DNA from: Porites lobata
Taxonomy: Eukaryota > Cnidaria > Anthozoa > Scleractinia > Poritidae
Direction of reading: 5' to 3'
Length of the DNA stretch: 64,000 nucleotides
NCBI GenBank assembly: GCA_942486035.1
Contig: CALNXK010000168.1
Location: forward strand, 1-64,000
In this document: piece after piece, positions 20,036 through 33,616 of the stretch
Numbering within the stretch: position 1 is the stretch's first letter
Layout of the letters: each line of letters starts with the position of its first letter
Notes under the pieces: model-generated
What the model was told of the DNA's origin: nothing
Database searches by the model: none
What the model saw: the letters and a program-made list of their open reading frames with translations, nothing else
Position numbers and translations under genes: made by a program

Positions 20036-21915
20036 CTAATATGATCCAATAAAAAGATGTTCATTTTGTTTAAAACAGAGAATTAGAAAAGGGCGGCTTT
20101 TGACATCGAACACTTTTCAAGTACTGAACCTAATCCCTTGAATTAAGTACATAAAAAGATCGACGTTTGAATCAATAGGCTCTTTGCATGACTGTGATCA
20201 CGTGATCAACTTTCGGTAAACACGAAAGCAAAAAGTAGCGATTTCAACGGTCTAGAGCTGAAGAATACGCCACGCAGTGAATACTTAGATGTCAAATACA
20301 CACAAGTTATCAAACGTTCTCATGCATTTATATTTCTTTCAAATTTGTACAACGCTTTCATGATTCACAAACTCTCTAACGTACGCCAACAGTTTTAAAT
20401 ACAATATTTAAACCTGATAATATTAGTATATACAACAGGAATAAGGTCTGAAAAACGGACCTAGTTATAAATTTCTTTGTCTGACGATTCTACAAAATTA
20501 TGATTGATACGTCAGAGCGTGGCTTTTTTCTACGGCACAGTTCTGTTGCTGGTCCTTGTAGTCTATAAATTTAAGTATGCACTTGCTATGGTCGTTTGAA
20601 CATCTAGCAATACACTTGACCAAACCTGTTACTTAGTCCCAACCTATTAAGTTAATACTGACAAGCTACATTGTAGCTACTTAAAATAGACGCACGCACC
20701 TAGCTAACACACATGCTGTGTACAATAAGGTTTGCTTTGTGCTTACTCCTACAATATTATCAATACGATTTTAAATGCTAAACTGCTAAACGCAATTAAC
20801 ACTGACATTTGCGCCTTAAGGGAGAATTTAGTGAAACAGCCCATTCCCGCTGGACAATTAAATACATTTTAGTTCAGTCCTATTAAACTAAAATATGAAA
20901 TGAAAATTATTATTGCAGATAATCAGCGCATTCTGAAGAGGGCGCGGCCGGTGTTTTGCTTTCGCTTCATCTAAGGAGGGCCTTAAACTGATTGGGCGTT
21001 GAAATTAATTTGAATGACCACAAACGTGATTTGCTACATGCGGTTTCGCGTGTTTGGAGCCAACTGAATGAATTTGTTTTCAACAGTTCTGGTTGATTTA
21101 TTGAATGAGTATTAGTTGAGGTTTTCCAGACTGTAACTCCATCGATTTTTATAATCCGCAACCGAAAAGAGTTCTTGAAGTCAGCGAAAACATGATTGAC
21201 CTCAAGTACCACAACTGCGTGTTTTAAATTATTAGAGCTGTTTCTCTCTCCTTTTTTCTTGTACAAGACCGTAGTAAGGAAATTAAAAATGTTCATGTAT
21301 AGCATAGTGCTAAAAAGGGAAACGGAGATGCGCATAGTCGCTCAAAATTTTGATTAAATAAGAAAAGAAGAGAGCACTTCTTCCAAACAATCGATTTAAC
21401 AGAGTGGTAAAAGGGCAAATGAAACAGTTTTTTACGCCTGCTTACTATCAATAAATGAATATTTGATCTAGTTCTGGTCTCAACTAGAGTTAAAAACGCT
21501 TAGCAACAAGTAACAACTACATAATTTTGATTTCATTTAAACTGTGTTCAAACTTTCTTTTGTTTGCTGTCAATCATATATAGATTTGACAGGAAGTCAT
21601 TGGAAAGACACGAGGAATATCTGTCTCTTTCTCTGTCGCTGAGTGGCTAATTTCCGATAATAAAATGCAGCTCACTTCCTGGTGAATTGGCTTCTAGTCT
21701 GTTGAAGAGAGATTTCCATGTTTGTAAAACTCCAGACTATAACTGTAAGATTCGCTTATTAGCGGAGGTAACAATGTCCGGTAACTAACGACCCTACACG
21801 GGACAAAACGACGAGTTTAAATCCTGCGCTCTAAAGCTACGAACGATGTGTCTTGTAAGATCACGTTACGCGATATAAGTCTCTCACCGTCGACGGTTTC
21901 AAGGCTTGTTTTTGG
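20036..21915. other. Gap including probable collagen 3' UTR (minus)
   Basis: Nothing coding recognised. A minus-strand AATAAA (plus-strand 21097-21102) could end the collagen transcript. The 122-codon minus ORF at 20967-21335 spans that signal, has no domain, and is not called. Confidence 0.4.
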
Positions 21916-24900
21916 CTACCACATTGTCAAACTGATCTCGCCATACTGGGAATCCCAACGATAGTATGCACGGACCACACCTTTGCTAATCTGTAGCTGG
22001 CACCGCCATCTTCCATGGTGGTTCAAAGCACTCGTGACATACGTAAAAGTTTCTGATTCGAGGCGATTCTCTTCTCGGAACTTGTAAATTTTATGGCCGA
22101 TTTCGTTTGGAAGGAATGTTGTACGCCTACGATGCGTGCAGCGGAGGCGATAGAACAGCGTAACGGAGTCATTGTTAACCCAATCACCTTCAAAACAAAA
22201 AAAAATGGGAAACAAAGAGATTACTCACAAATATCGTCAGTATAGGATTCTGGAAAGCTACCCACCTAGCCCTTCCCTAATCCAAGTTTAACACAAACTT
22301 CTCACTTAGGACTAAAGCATTTTTTTTTTGGGGGGGGGGGGGGGTGAGTAGTTTGCCAAAATCTTATGATGATTTAAATATATTCTTCAAAGTACAGATT
22401 TAGTTACAGAGCGTTTTCATATGACTTCACGTCCACCATTATTGGTCTACCACAACATTATGTTGGTGTTCCAAACCAATCTTCTAAGAGGTGAACTTTC
22501 TTTTGTTTCAATAAATTTGCAGAGCTGCTGACAACGTGACTGAAAACGCTCTTTAGCCTCGTACCCAAGTACTCTGCGAGCAGAGGCTACATTTTCGCGG
22601 TATGTAGCCTCTGCTCTCAGGGTAGTACCCAAGAGGAGTCAAGTCTAAAGAATTTTCTTTACCAATTTCTGCACTGAAGCGCACGTACCAAATCAGCGGT
22701 ATGGCCAGTACATTACGCATGCGCACAACCATATCAGCCCGGGAGTAGCAGCCATGGATCGCTGGGGCTATCCGTCTCCGGGCCGGCGCATCTCACAAGT
22801 AGGATATTGGCATGATGGTGTGTGTGTGTGTGTGGGAGTGGGGAGAGGGGGGGGGTTAAGTCCAGACTTGTCCCGTTTGGGTATTACACTGTTTGATGCC
22901 CACTTTCCAGCCTTTCCAAATCACTTTTTATGAAATGACAATATCAGCTAGAAAAACGTGGAAAAACCTAGAAAAGCCAAACAGCATTGATGACATCGCT
23001 GCACTTGCACCTTCGTCACCGTCGTGACATCTTAAACTCTTTGTTTTATGACTTAAAGATTTTAAAAGTGGCGAGAGAAAGTCACTTACCACCAACATGA
23101 AGAGTATATGTCACAGGTGCTACAACTTTCACGTGGAATTCCCCGTTTGCAGAAGTAACGTCCTGAAATCCGAACATGTGCTTTTCGGAGGTCCAGTGGC
23201 CAGAGGTAACATAAATCACCTGGGTTGGGACATTGTATTCGCAATTGCATACCCGAAGGATACGATCCGTGCCAGGAGGTCCCTGTTTCCCAGGGTTCCC
23301 GGGTTCCCCTTTGGCTCCAGAGGGACCAGGAGGACCCGACGGGCCCCTCATGCCTCTTGGGCCTTCTTTTCCTCTCCAACCGGGGGTTCCGTTGGTACCA
23401 TTGGTCCCCGGTTGTCCGGGGCTTCCCTTCCTCCCTCGCCGGCCAGGTAATCCAGGATCACCTTTTTCACCTCTAGCGCCTGGAATTCCGTTGAGTCCAT
23501 TTCTTCCTGGGGGTCCACTTGGTCCCTGAGGGCCTGTATGCCCTGGGATTCCTGTAATTTAGTCGATAAGATATTAGAGAATCTCGTGACTTTATGCATT
23601 TGTTCTGTTGGTTTGTGTGTATGTTTCTTTGTTTTTCACTGTACATTCGCATAGAAACTTTAAGCATATCAATACAGCAGTACCAGTGATGTCACGATGA
23701 CGTCACATATAATCACTCATGCGCCATCTTGGATCTGCCACTTTGAATTAATTAAATGTATTCCATTTTGCTTGAACCAATATAAATCCAGGTAATCGTG
23801 ACATAGAATTTGATCTGTGTTTAATTAGAGGATGCTTAAGAAGAAAAAAAATAATAACAATAATGAAATTTGCCAGTAGTGAATGAAATTATACTCAACA
23901 TCCGCCTTTTGTTGGTCATTTTAAATTCACGTAATTTCTTAAATTAGTCACTAAAAATCCTGGGCTACATTAACCATTATCAAATTTGACAAAATGATAT
24001 TAAATGAATTGGTATTTAATAATAATAATACTTCAATAGGTTTTTTTCAGAAGCAAATTTTGCAAAACATGGCTGCCAAAGCTCGGTTGCCATGGTAACT
24101 TAAATGCTGACCTACGCGTCGCAATGATAAATCTTAGGAAAAATCGCAAAGTTTGGCGGTCATAGCCTGAACAGATTCGAAGTTAAATTAAACTTTAAAC
24201 ATTTTTTTTTTTTTTTGGGGGGCCTAAAAAGCCCCACCCGGTCTGAATGGGGTTAAGCAATACACTGGCGTCTTTCCGTTGTTTCGTCCCTTCTTTCTTC
24301 CGGTGAGCTGGTTGATTGAGATAGACGCGGATTATTTCGAAGAAGTCGACTGCCACTAGTGTATTAATCTTGAGTTGCATAGCCATCCGAAGACTATGCA
24401 AGATTTAGTAATGCGCATGTATAAGGTCATATCCACGTACTTAGTAAAACTAGTGATGTGGTTGTGGTAAAATCCATAGGCTTTTAGTAAAAAAAATAAT
24501 TGAAATATCCTTTCACACAAACGGGTGAACAAAAGTTAATTATAAAAAGTTATCTTTCAATGTAGGATTGTCCGACTTCATCAAGTCAAATAGGAGGGTA
24601 ACTGGAGTCTAAAAATGCTATTTGAATACATAAACTTTTACAGGATTTTTTATTCGATTTCAGCTCTTGAGATCTGTAGATAAAATCATATGGTGTGACT
24701 ATTCAAATGAATCAGTCCTCTCAGACAGAACGTTCATTCTTACACTGGCGATACCACTGGAGCTCTAGTATTGTGCAAAATGAAACTAAGCGCTTCCCTT
24801 GATTTCTGCCTTAGTCATTACCGCGTGAGTGAAGTGATAGATTAAAAGTAAATGACTCCACATTAGGAGCTGATAGTACTAAGGAGTCATAAAGGATTTC

Positions 24901-27900
24901 AATCCTTGACTAAGTATACTCGAAGACCACCGCCTTATGAACCTTCTGGCGAGGAGGGAACAAAAAATGACTTAATGCAAAACATATCATTCAAAACTGT
25001 CTTGATAGTTGTACCTTAAGTGGCTAAGACTAATGCCACCTTGTACAGCCGCAATATGAATGGTCACGCTTCAGGATTTCAAAGTTAAGAGCCGCAAAAT
25101 AAACTCAACACGGCACCTTTACGACTGAAATGGACAGGCATTATTAGGAATAGCCCAGATTTCATTTGGTCATGAATGAAGTCACTTTACGCGGCGCAAT
25201 ACCAAAGAGAAGTTCTTTTTTTGGTTTCCATGTGCCGGAAGAATGACATTTTCTTTTACAAACGCATCCAAAAAATGAAAAAAGCCATGATGAAAACGCA
25301 TCAATAAAAAGGAAATACGATGGCGAGTTAAGGATCCTGGAAAACCACCCATCTTTCATCCTCCTTGTTCCATCGCTCTCATTTCTCCTTCTACGCTTTT
25401 AGACTTTTTAGCATCTAAGCATGAAAATACATCTGTAGCTGTTCATTTCTATTGTAAGCAATGGTAATTATTCTCCCTTTTCTATTCATAGCAGTATTGA
25501 TTCTTGATTCTCTATTTAAGGGGAAGTTTTTTAATTTTTTTTTCCAACTGAAGTATACTTTACAGAGGCCTTTCATGGGTCACCTTTTGCGATATGTTGG
25601 TTTGCAAAAACAAAATCTTTATTGAACACGTGGACTGACAGGATTGATTATGCGTAGATAAGAAAAGACAAATTTACAAGCCTTCGGCTCTAAAAGCTGT
25701 TTCGTAAAGATTCGTAATAATGGGAAAATATCGTTCTCTTTGGTTACAAAAGTGTGACGGGAGATCTTTTGACTGTAAATGTTCTGTTGAAAAGAAAGAA
25801 ATCATAGAAGATAAAGTTGAAAGGAATTGTGTTTGTATGCATCAGTAAATCAAACTTAACATGTTGTAAAATATTGGCACATTGATTTCACGTGCGTATA
25901 ATGTGTTTCGCCTGAAGCTAGCGACCTCTTGGCTCTCTACCTTAAAAGAGGGTGTCATAGTTGCTATGGTAACATTAAGTGCTTACTCGCCCTGGCTTAA
26001 TTCACGCACCAAAGCTCCTCCCATATTAGCAATATTCAACTTATTTTCGTTCTAAATGTTGCTGGCTTTTTGAAAACAGTCCTTGACTGTGATTGGTAGT
26101 AAATCGAGGGGCTGAACTTTAAACAAGTCAACAAGTAAAACTAACGTTGAGCAAGTCAGTACCAAATGAAATAACAGGACCCTGTTGAGCTTTTGTCAAA
26201 TTTGTCATTCTCTTAAATTATTTACAATTTCATTAATTGAATTTAGCTGCAGGTGACCGTGATGTGGGAATAAATTGCAATTGGAGAAAAGACGTTTATT
26301 AAATAAAGCAAAACAAGAGTCGTTTTTGTATCTTATACCTCAAATCCAAAAAATCTTCCAACGGGCGCCCAAAAATTCGTCCGAAAAATTTTACGCCCGA
26401 ATATCTTATCTTCGGAAAAATTAGTCGGTAAATAAAGAAATGACGGGAAGGTTAAGTATCTCTAGACGGAACCAAAACCTTCAAACCGCCTAAAGCCATT
26501 AGTTTAACCACTGCTTTTAAGCTTTAAAGGATATGCACCTACAGCTGTCTTTTGAGTAGGCGTTGTTGTGTGACTTTACTTTGTTGTTCTTTGTTTACTA
26601 GGTTGTTCTGTCGTGTTGGGTTCAAACTTTGCAGCCTTAGAGGACATATGTTCAATAAATTAGCAACCTTCAAATGTTGTATTTTCATAGTCTATTGACC
26701 CCGAAAGTTTCTAGAACAAACCGACTTTCAAGTTAATTGCTTTAAAATTGTGCAATCTTTTTTGTTCCAAGTTTATTCGTGGGTGAGTGGTACGTGGGTA
26801 CGCGGGTAGGTAGGCTCTTAATTGGTAGTTGAATTAAGTACCCACGTCACTGCACCTTTGAAAAAGAAAAATCGAGCCCCAGTTTGTTGACTTGATATTG
26901 CCATTTACGTTGAAAAATTGCTTACCAATATACACTTAATTGCATTTTTAAAATTGATTGGAATATTTTTATCTAGTTTAGCAAAACTAAAGGCTTACTA
27001 TTCAAACCGAAAGCAATATTTTTTCGTGTTTTCGTGGATTTATATATAAAGTCTGATTTGTGAAGGACATAAGTAATATTTGACAGTTTCTTCGTTGACC
27101 TGTTAGTCATTTTTTGTGCACTTTTTTTTGTAAACTTTTTTGTTCAGGAAATGTGGCAGTGACTTACAAAAAACGGAAAGTAGGGCTGCTTATTTTACGT
27201 CAATTTAATATCTGATTCTGCTGTCATTGCATGTCATGCATGTGATTTTGAGACGATTTGCACGAGAAAAAGGAAACGTAATAACAAACGGTATATAAAT
27301 GATGACTCTGACGTATGGCTCTGAGGTTTGGAGCATCTATGATAAAGATGATTGTTATTCATGGGAGAATGATATGATAGAGACTCAAACACAAATTCGA
27401 TTCTGTAAACAAATTCTAGGTATGAATAAACAGTTTCCAAATGTTGTATTCAGAAATGAACTTGGACGACAACTACTGAAGGAAATAACTGACGTAAATA
27501 ATATTATCAAGTTTTGGATACATTTACAAAACAAACAAGTTGATCATTATTCCAAGCAATGTTTACAAATATCAAAAGATATGGCTGAGAAAAATTTGTT
27601 TTTAATTGATAACAACTCCTCAACATATATATAAAGAATATGCAATTATCTCTGCGTGAGGAACCGACGTCACACCAATATAATCCAATAAGAAGTAGCA
27701 AGAAACTAAAATTCTACTCAATATTCAAAAATGACAATCACAGAAGTGATTGCTTGTACATAATCACCAATATAAATCACAAAAAAAAACACTGAATAAA
27801 TTCAGAGTTAACAACCATCGCTTACAAATTGAAACGGGCAGACATACCTTACCGAAAACTCCAGAAAATCACTCTATTCAATTGTAATTCGATCTAACTT

Positions 27901-30900
27901 TTACAGAAACATTAGTAATAGATATCTCCTTTTCAATGATTTTGACAACAATGAAAAAACCCTCTTCATATTTAAAAATGTCGATCCTTATATCTACAGA
28001 CTTACAAGTGCTTACATACATTCATGTATGAAATATAGACAAAAACTTGTTCTTTAATTATAGCCGTTATTTTGATTTAAGGTTTATAACATAAATAAGG
28101 TAGGTAATACCATGTACTCACTTGGGAATACTAAAATAAAGTTTTCATTATCTGCTACATACATTTAATTAGTTACAGATATTTTTGGTTGAGAGAGTTC
28201 CCGACAAACGTGGTGCTGTTCATTATGACGTGCACAACCATTTCTTTTAAATTTAGGCGTAAAATGAGTGAATGAACTGGCCCCTTGGGTAAATGCTGCT
28301 CTGCCTCAGTTGTAAGTGTTGTTCTGGGCAAATCGAGCTCAGTGAATCCTTAAAGATTGCTCCAATATAGTTCAGTTTAATATGCTGTGAGACTATGTTG
28401 ACACTGTCCTTTTAATCGACTGAATCAGTTTAAAGGGTCTTTTAAAGTGTTACCATTCAAATGAAAGCTACCGAGCAGTATTTTCCTGAGGTACTGTTTA
28501 TTATGTTGTAGAGGTGGTTCTTTCTTTTGAGTCAGGGTGGGTGAAATCCTAAAGTGTGGCCATTCAAATGAAAGCTACCGAGTAGTACTTTCCAGTGATG
28601 CTGTTTATCATGCTGTAAACGGTGGGCCTGACTTTTTCGAGTCCGTGACGGAATGGAATCTTTAATCTGTGTCCCATTTCAATTTATGTTACTACTGGGG
28701 CATTGCCACAATAAAAGTATGAGCAAGTGTCGTTTCTCTTACAGGAAAGAGTAATTCACACGAAATTTTTGAAGAGAGAAATTTTTTTAAGTGAATTATT
28801 GAAAGGGGAGGAAGCGAGTATCATGTAGTTTGGTGATTTTTCTTCCTTAGAAATGGTGACAGAACTCGTTTGGAAAGTTTTCAAGTTGAACTCATTTCTT
28901 CGTAATCAATCGCCACATTAATCCATTGAATAATCTCTGTGCTGGTATGAGTACCTCTTGACAAAAACCCAGTCGGTTAAACAGCCGGTTAAACTCTAAG
29001 GGCCATTTATTTAAACGTAGTTTAGCCAGTGCTTAACAAAACCGCGTTCAAAGCCACTTTCAATTTGCCCAATGGTTTTGTATAAACACCACTTATTGTG
29101 AAACGTTTTATGAAAGCATATAGAGTAGATCAGAAACGCATTTATCTTCTTAAAAGAACCCACTAAGGAAGAGACCTGGAGGTCCAAAGATTTGTTAAAC
29201 TGGTCTTAAGTTAGACTTCGTTTAAATAACCCACTCTGAAATTCTTGCCAATGCATCTTTGGATTTTTTTTTTTATTATTTAATTACGTGACAAATCTTC
29301 ATAAGTAATCACTACTTTAGCACCATTATTACTGAGAGAAAGTTTAAACGTACTTAATTTGATAATAAATCTTACCATTTCTACCAGGAGTGCCTGGAAT
29401 TCCCTAAATGAAAAAAAGAAACGGTCATTAGAAGCAATATAATACAACTCACTGCATGAAATCATCGCTTAACGGTCACTCAGTCAATGCAAAGTCGTAC
29501 ATGGAAAGTATAACAAAGAATACGGCTTTGTGTCAGTGATATCTTCGTCCATTTCTGCAAGTCTTAACGTCAAACAGCTCCTATTTGACGCTCGGCTTAA
29601 CCAAAGTCTTTAGTAGCAGTTTCGTTTGAGATTTCGTGCAACTGGCCACAAGTTATGCCAAGAAAAGTTTCCGTTATTTTTTAAGCACATCATTAAGGTT
29701 ATTTTGAAAAGAATAAGTAAGCTCAAATGTTTAAGGACTGAGCATTGAGCATTATACATACTGAATGCAATCATATTCACTACACTGCCATTACATGCTA
29801 CTGCACTGTCATCGCATCATTGGTGATGTCGTAAAACGTCTTTATATGTTCTCCATGTAAGCGAAAATCATTGCACCACGTTACAGTGGAAGCTTATCAA
29901 TTAATTGGCAAGCTTGAGTCACTCTCCAGTTATATCTTGTTATATACAACACAGTCTCAAGAGAAAGGATACCAAGATTTGGGCAGCATTTTGCAGTTTG
30001 CACCGAGGAATAAACTGTCGTAACCGCCATGAATTTCTATCGAATAACGTCTTGCCGACACTATTTAACCATGACAAATATGCATAAAACCACACTATAA
30101 TTTTTCTTGTTGACAGTCTCAGAGCTCCCACATCCGAGTTTTCTCGACTCCAAGGAAAGATTCAGGCTCGAACCAAGAAAAATAAGAATATCCAGCCAGC
30201 CTCGCCTCAGAATTAGACGCCCTATCTAAAAAGAGAGGGCAGTTTTTCTAGAAGTTGGATAGAGTGGTTAAGGGGCTATGTGACTAAGATTTTGTGGTTT
30301 AAGGTCATTTCTGTGGTGATTTTATTATTTAATGCCTTTACACCCATACACAAAATGTTCCTGTAAAGTCATATCAAACAAATTTTGCTAGGGTGAACCA
30401 ACAATGATAATTGTTTGGTGATTTTTGCAGTCATGACATTAAAACTAGAAAATTGTGGCTTAATGTTTTCAAGTGTCAATACTCGTCCAACCCTGCCATA
30501 TGCCTAAATATAGTCTTAATTAACAAAACTAGACTATTATTTTCAGCGGAATTCGATTATGGCGAAAAATGTTTAAGCTTTTCAGGTAGCCCATTTAACC
30601 ATATATAATTCATATGTTCACCAATCACATCGGGCCACATTTTAATTCGATTGCGTCTTGGCATTGAGTCGCGCCCAAAATAAGCCCATGTCAAGCCAAA
30701 CACCTGATGTTCGACTGCATTTGAATACCCACTCCTGCGTTTCACATGGTAGTTGTATTGGGATGTATTGCATGTCAGTCGTTCCTTCGTTGAGCAAGTT
30801 TCTTTTTAGGAGCTTTGTCGTGCCACGGCGTTTAGTTTGAATAGACAACGTGCCATTTGATTTATTTCGCTAAAAGAAAGCGGATTCAGTCGTTCATGTG

Positions 30901-33616
30901 CCCATGGCACAGCTCGCTTTTACCCTATTTTCGACGCGAGATAGTCAGGACCGCCAGTGTCGACATCATATTTCCGTTTTCAATATATCCTTACATCAGT
31001 AAAAAGTGTTTAGCATGGCCTCGATTTAAGAATCTTTCGCCCTAGCTTCGAGGCTAAAACTTATCGCCCGAAAAAGAAAAAGATCACATGTGAAGAAGCT
31101 TCGCTTTTCACATTACATCAGAGTTACACGTGATGTCACGCGTGCCTTCTTCATTTAAGTCTCACTCAATATTCCCCACAAAACAATATTCGACGTTTCC
31201 TAACAGCCATGAAGTTTTAATTTTTCATAAAATAGACTTTTTTTCTCCCTTTAGCCGTAAAATATCCTGATACACGGTACGCAGGTTAGAAACAATAAGT
31301 TAAACAGTTATCCCTGTTTGTTTGTATTTTATTAAGAACCATGCTGAGAAGTGCGAACTCAACCTTGACAAGCTCCAATCCCTCCCCCATTTTTTCCCAC
31401 AGGTCCGCCTCCAGCCTCTCCTCCCAAATATTCCTTTTCTGTACACAATGCATCAGAATAACTCTTTTACGTTGTTTATCAAGTACAAATTGCTCTTATT
31501 AACTTAAACTTTTGAAGAATGATAAAAAGCAAGCTCTTATAAGAAAATTTACAGAATTCGTGGAAACAACACGAATAATTGAGAGCATTTTGCTCGCCGC
31601 GAAGATGTCGGTTTTCTTTGATTTCCGCCATTAGCTTGGAGCGAAGGAAGAAATCGAAGCTTGCATTTTCTTTTATTAGACGATTTATATTCCTGTTTGA
31701 AATCATGTAGTGATTGAGATTCTCAGTAGTCTTAGTTTTCGATATCTTCGAACATGATTTTCAAGTCTAGCAACCTGAATTATATTACTTCCTTCCATTA
31801 AGTTTACAACAATTAGCGGCGAGAAAACTCACGATCATAGATATTGCAAACTAGAGCAGATAACAGACTACACGAACAATGCAAAAACCGCAAAACTAGG
31901 TGCGTTAGGAAGAGCAGGGCTTAGAGAAACGAGGAATGATTTTAATTCATAAATCATACTAAACAACAAACGATGGATACTCTTCTGTCGAATCAGTGAA
32001 ATCGAGTTGTAAGTGAGCCGCTATCTTGCTTCATTGCGCAGTTCTTGAAACACTACCCAAGTTCTCCATCGAATAATGCTATCTTCATGTCTTTCACTAA
32101 GATTTTCATACTAGTTCCTCAGTAACAATTATCTGTATGAATCAAAGGTTTTCCATAAAGTCTTTGCGCAATTTCTTTCGATATCTAGTAATGGCAAAGG
32201 AAACCGCACGCTGTTTATAAATTCACGAGAGAGAGGTCATCAACTGCCTTTTCCGCTCCGCGAGTCTGTCAATTACAACTTTACACAAAATCTCACAAAC
32301 TATTCTCACGCACCTTTAGACACCTCTTTTCTATGGAATAATTTTTCCCAATTAATTACTCTAGTCCTGTTGACTAGTGTTCCAAAACATTCTTCACAAA
32401 GAAACGAATCATCACTATGGCCTGTTACGAGTTCTCTTCCTCTCATCTTTGACCGATTCGATCCCGTGACAGTTTTGCTCTTTAATCAAACACGTAAGAC
32501 GTTTTCCTTTTAGAAACATTTTTAAACTGCTACCAAGTAAACATGCTTTACAAAGACCTTCTACTTTCTGTGTCTAAATTATCACTTTTGCATTGTATTT
32601 TTTCCTTAGCGGAGACAGTACAAAAGCATCGAGCCGGACAGTGCTGTCCGCGAACTATCTTTGATACGAGGAACTCGTGGTGTCCACAGCTGACTTAAAT
32701 ATTTACTTTTTGTTTAGAACTTAAATAGCATTTATTCTCTGGTTTTAGGCACTGTCTTCTTTTGATATTGTATTAGAATGAAGATGATAAATAAGTTTTT
32801 TATGTAACACTGACGACTTAAAGCCTTCTCTACGTTCGAAAAGGACTTGTACTTTATCGTTATAAACCCCTTCGAATGCCGCGGTGAACTTAAGCTAACT
32901 TTTCAGAGTTTGTAAACTTTGCTTGTTCGTTCGAATTTTCGAACGCACTTGGAATATTAATTTTGCTCTTCAAACTCGTATGTTGCGGATAAAAGGACGA
33001 AAATAACTACCATGTCAAGAGTTTGTGTTACGCTATATTGAAAGCGTGCTATTGAGCAGAGCGAGTTAGCTGATACATGAGGAGAACTTGAATGTTCGAG
33101 CTACGAGTGTCAACACTGTAATGAAGATCAACACAACAACTTTTTTTAACTTTGCGGGCACGAGTTCTATGCGCTACTTTGCTCAAATAATGCTTCTTTG
33201 TTTACAAAGTATGAATTTTAAACAGCTACACGTTTGAATGAACGTGTAATAAAATGTTTTTTCTACTCACACAACAAGTTACGCTTTTGCAACGGGAACT
33301 TTCAGCCTCCTGAACAGTTGAGTTTGTTGTCTGGCATAAACTAAAAGGAAAAAAATGACTTGTTAGTTGAGAAAAAGAACGAAAGAAGAACGAGTTGTTT
33401 AAGCCTTCTCTGCGTTGTTCCGCTATGGCACTTTCTTTCACTCTGTGTAGCAGTTTAAGAGTCTTACGACTCCAGCTTTAGAGCGCATGAATTCTTTATT
33501 TATCAGCAACATCGTATTATGAAAGGATGGGAATATACTTACCTTAGTGTTGGAAGTCGAGAGCACGTTGTAACCAGCAGCAAAATTATCACCACGTAGT
33601 TTGAGAATTCTGTCAT
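21916..33616 (-). CDS. Short secreted collagen with unrecognised C-terminal domain
   Basis: Five minus-strand exons in transcript order: 33616-33543, 33340-33271, 29403-29376, 23551-23090 and 22187-21916 (stop TAG). All GT-AG, phases agree, total 301 residues. Exon 1 starts MTEFSNYVVIILLLVTT, a signal peptide. Exon 2 gives a Ser/Thr-rich stretch with three Cys groups, ending SVTCC. Exon 3 is a 28-nt micro-exon that opens the Gly-X-Y run (GIPGTPGRNG). Exon 4 carries the rest of about 29 triplets, then a globular part starting RILRVCNCEYNVPTQ. Exon 5 completes that domain (RLRCTHRRRTTFLPNE, GRWRCQLQISKG) to the end. It should trimerise and be secreted into the matrix or mucus; that follows from the architecture. 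The C-terminal domain, about 130 residues, predicted mostly beta, is not C1q, fibrillar COLFI or CTHRC1 as I know them. Extra micro-exons between 29404 and 33270 cannot be excluded. Confidence 0.85.
22321..22344. repeat. T-run followed by G-run
   Basis: A T-run and then about 15 G lie in the last collagen intron. A TG-rich microsatellite with a G-run follows at about 22817-22856. Confidence 0.8.
22570..22624. mobile_element. 55-bp palindromic micro-element with 9-bp target repeat
   Basis: GTACCCAAG flanks it directly at 22561-22569 and 22625-22633. The element is almost all stem: GAGCAGAGGCTACAT and ATGTAGCCTCTGCTC around a loop of about 10 bases. Its end TACTCTGCGAGCAG resembles the element at 7157. 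Confidence 0.8.
27290..28070 (+). pseudogene. Decayed non-LTR retrotransposon 3' end
   Basis: The frame from 27299 to 27634 reads TYGSEVW..., then FCKQILGMNKQFPNVVFRNE and LGRQLL with KFW downstream, the pattern that follows the reverse transcriptase core in many LINE-type ORF2 proteins. After frameshifts, FRVNNHRLQIE-like and NRYLLFND / YIHSCMKYR pieces continue to about 28070. Only the C-terminal part remains, no catalytic core. It lies antisense inside the large collagen intron. Confidence 0.7.
28444..28657 (+). repeat. Two tandem 107-bp units
   Basis: CATTCAAATGAAAGCTACCG begins near 28455 and again at 28561; unit starts are 28444 and 28551. A related word (TGTTACCATTCAAAT) appears at about 49461 in ZSWIM2. 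Confidence 0.75.

Noticed and set aside
20967..21335. 122-codon minus ORF
   Set aside because: It lies downstream of the collagen stop, spans a polyadenylation hexamer, and shows no domain.
23097..23529. Three plus ORFs of 83-117 codons
   Set aside because: They are complements of the Gly-X-Y exon; Pro/Gly-rich antisense frames are expected there.
31375..31435. Gly-rich minus-strand stretch that might be another collagen exon
   Set aside because: The glycines are not every third residue and no splice sites bracket it; the exon phases already agree without it.
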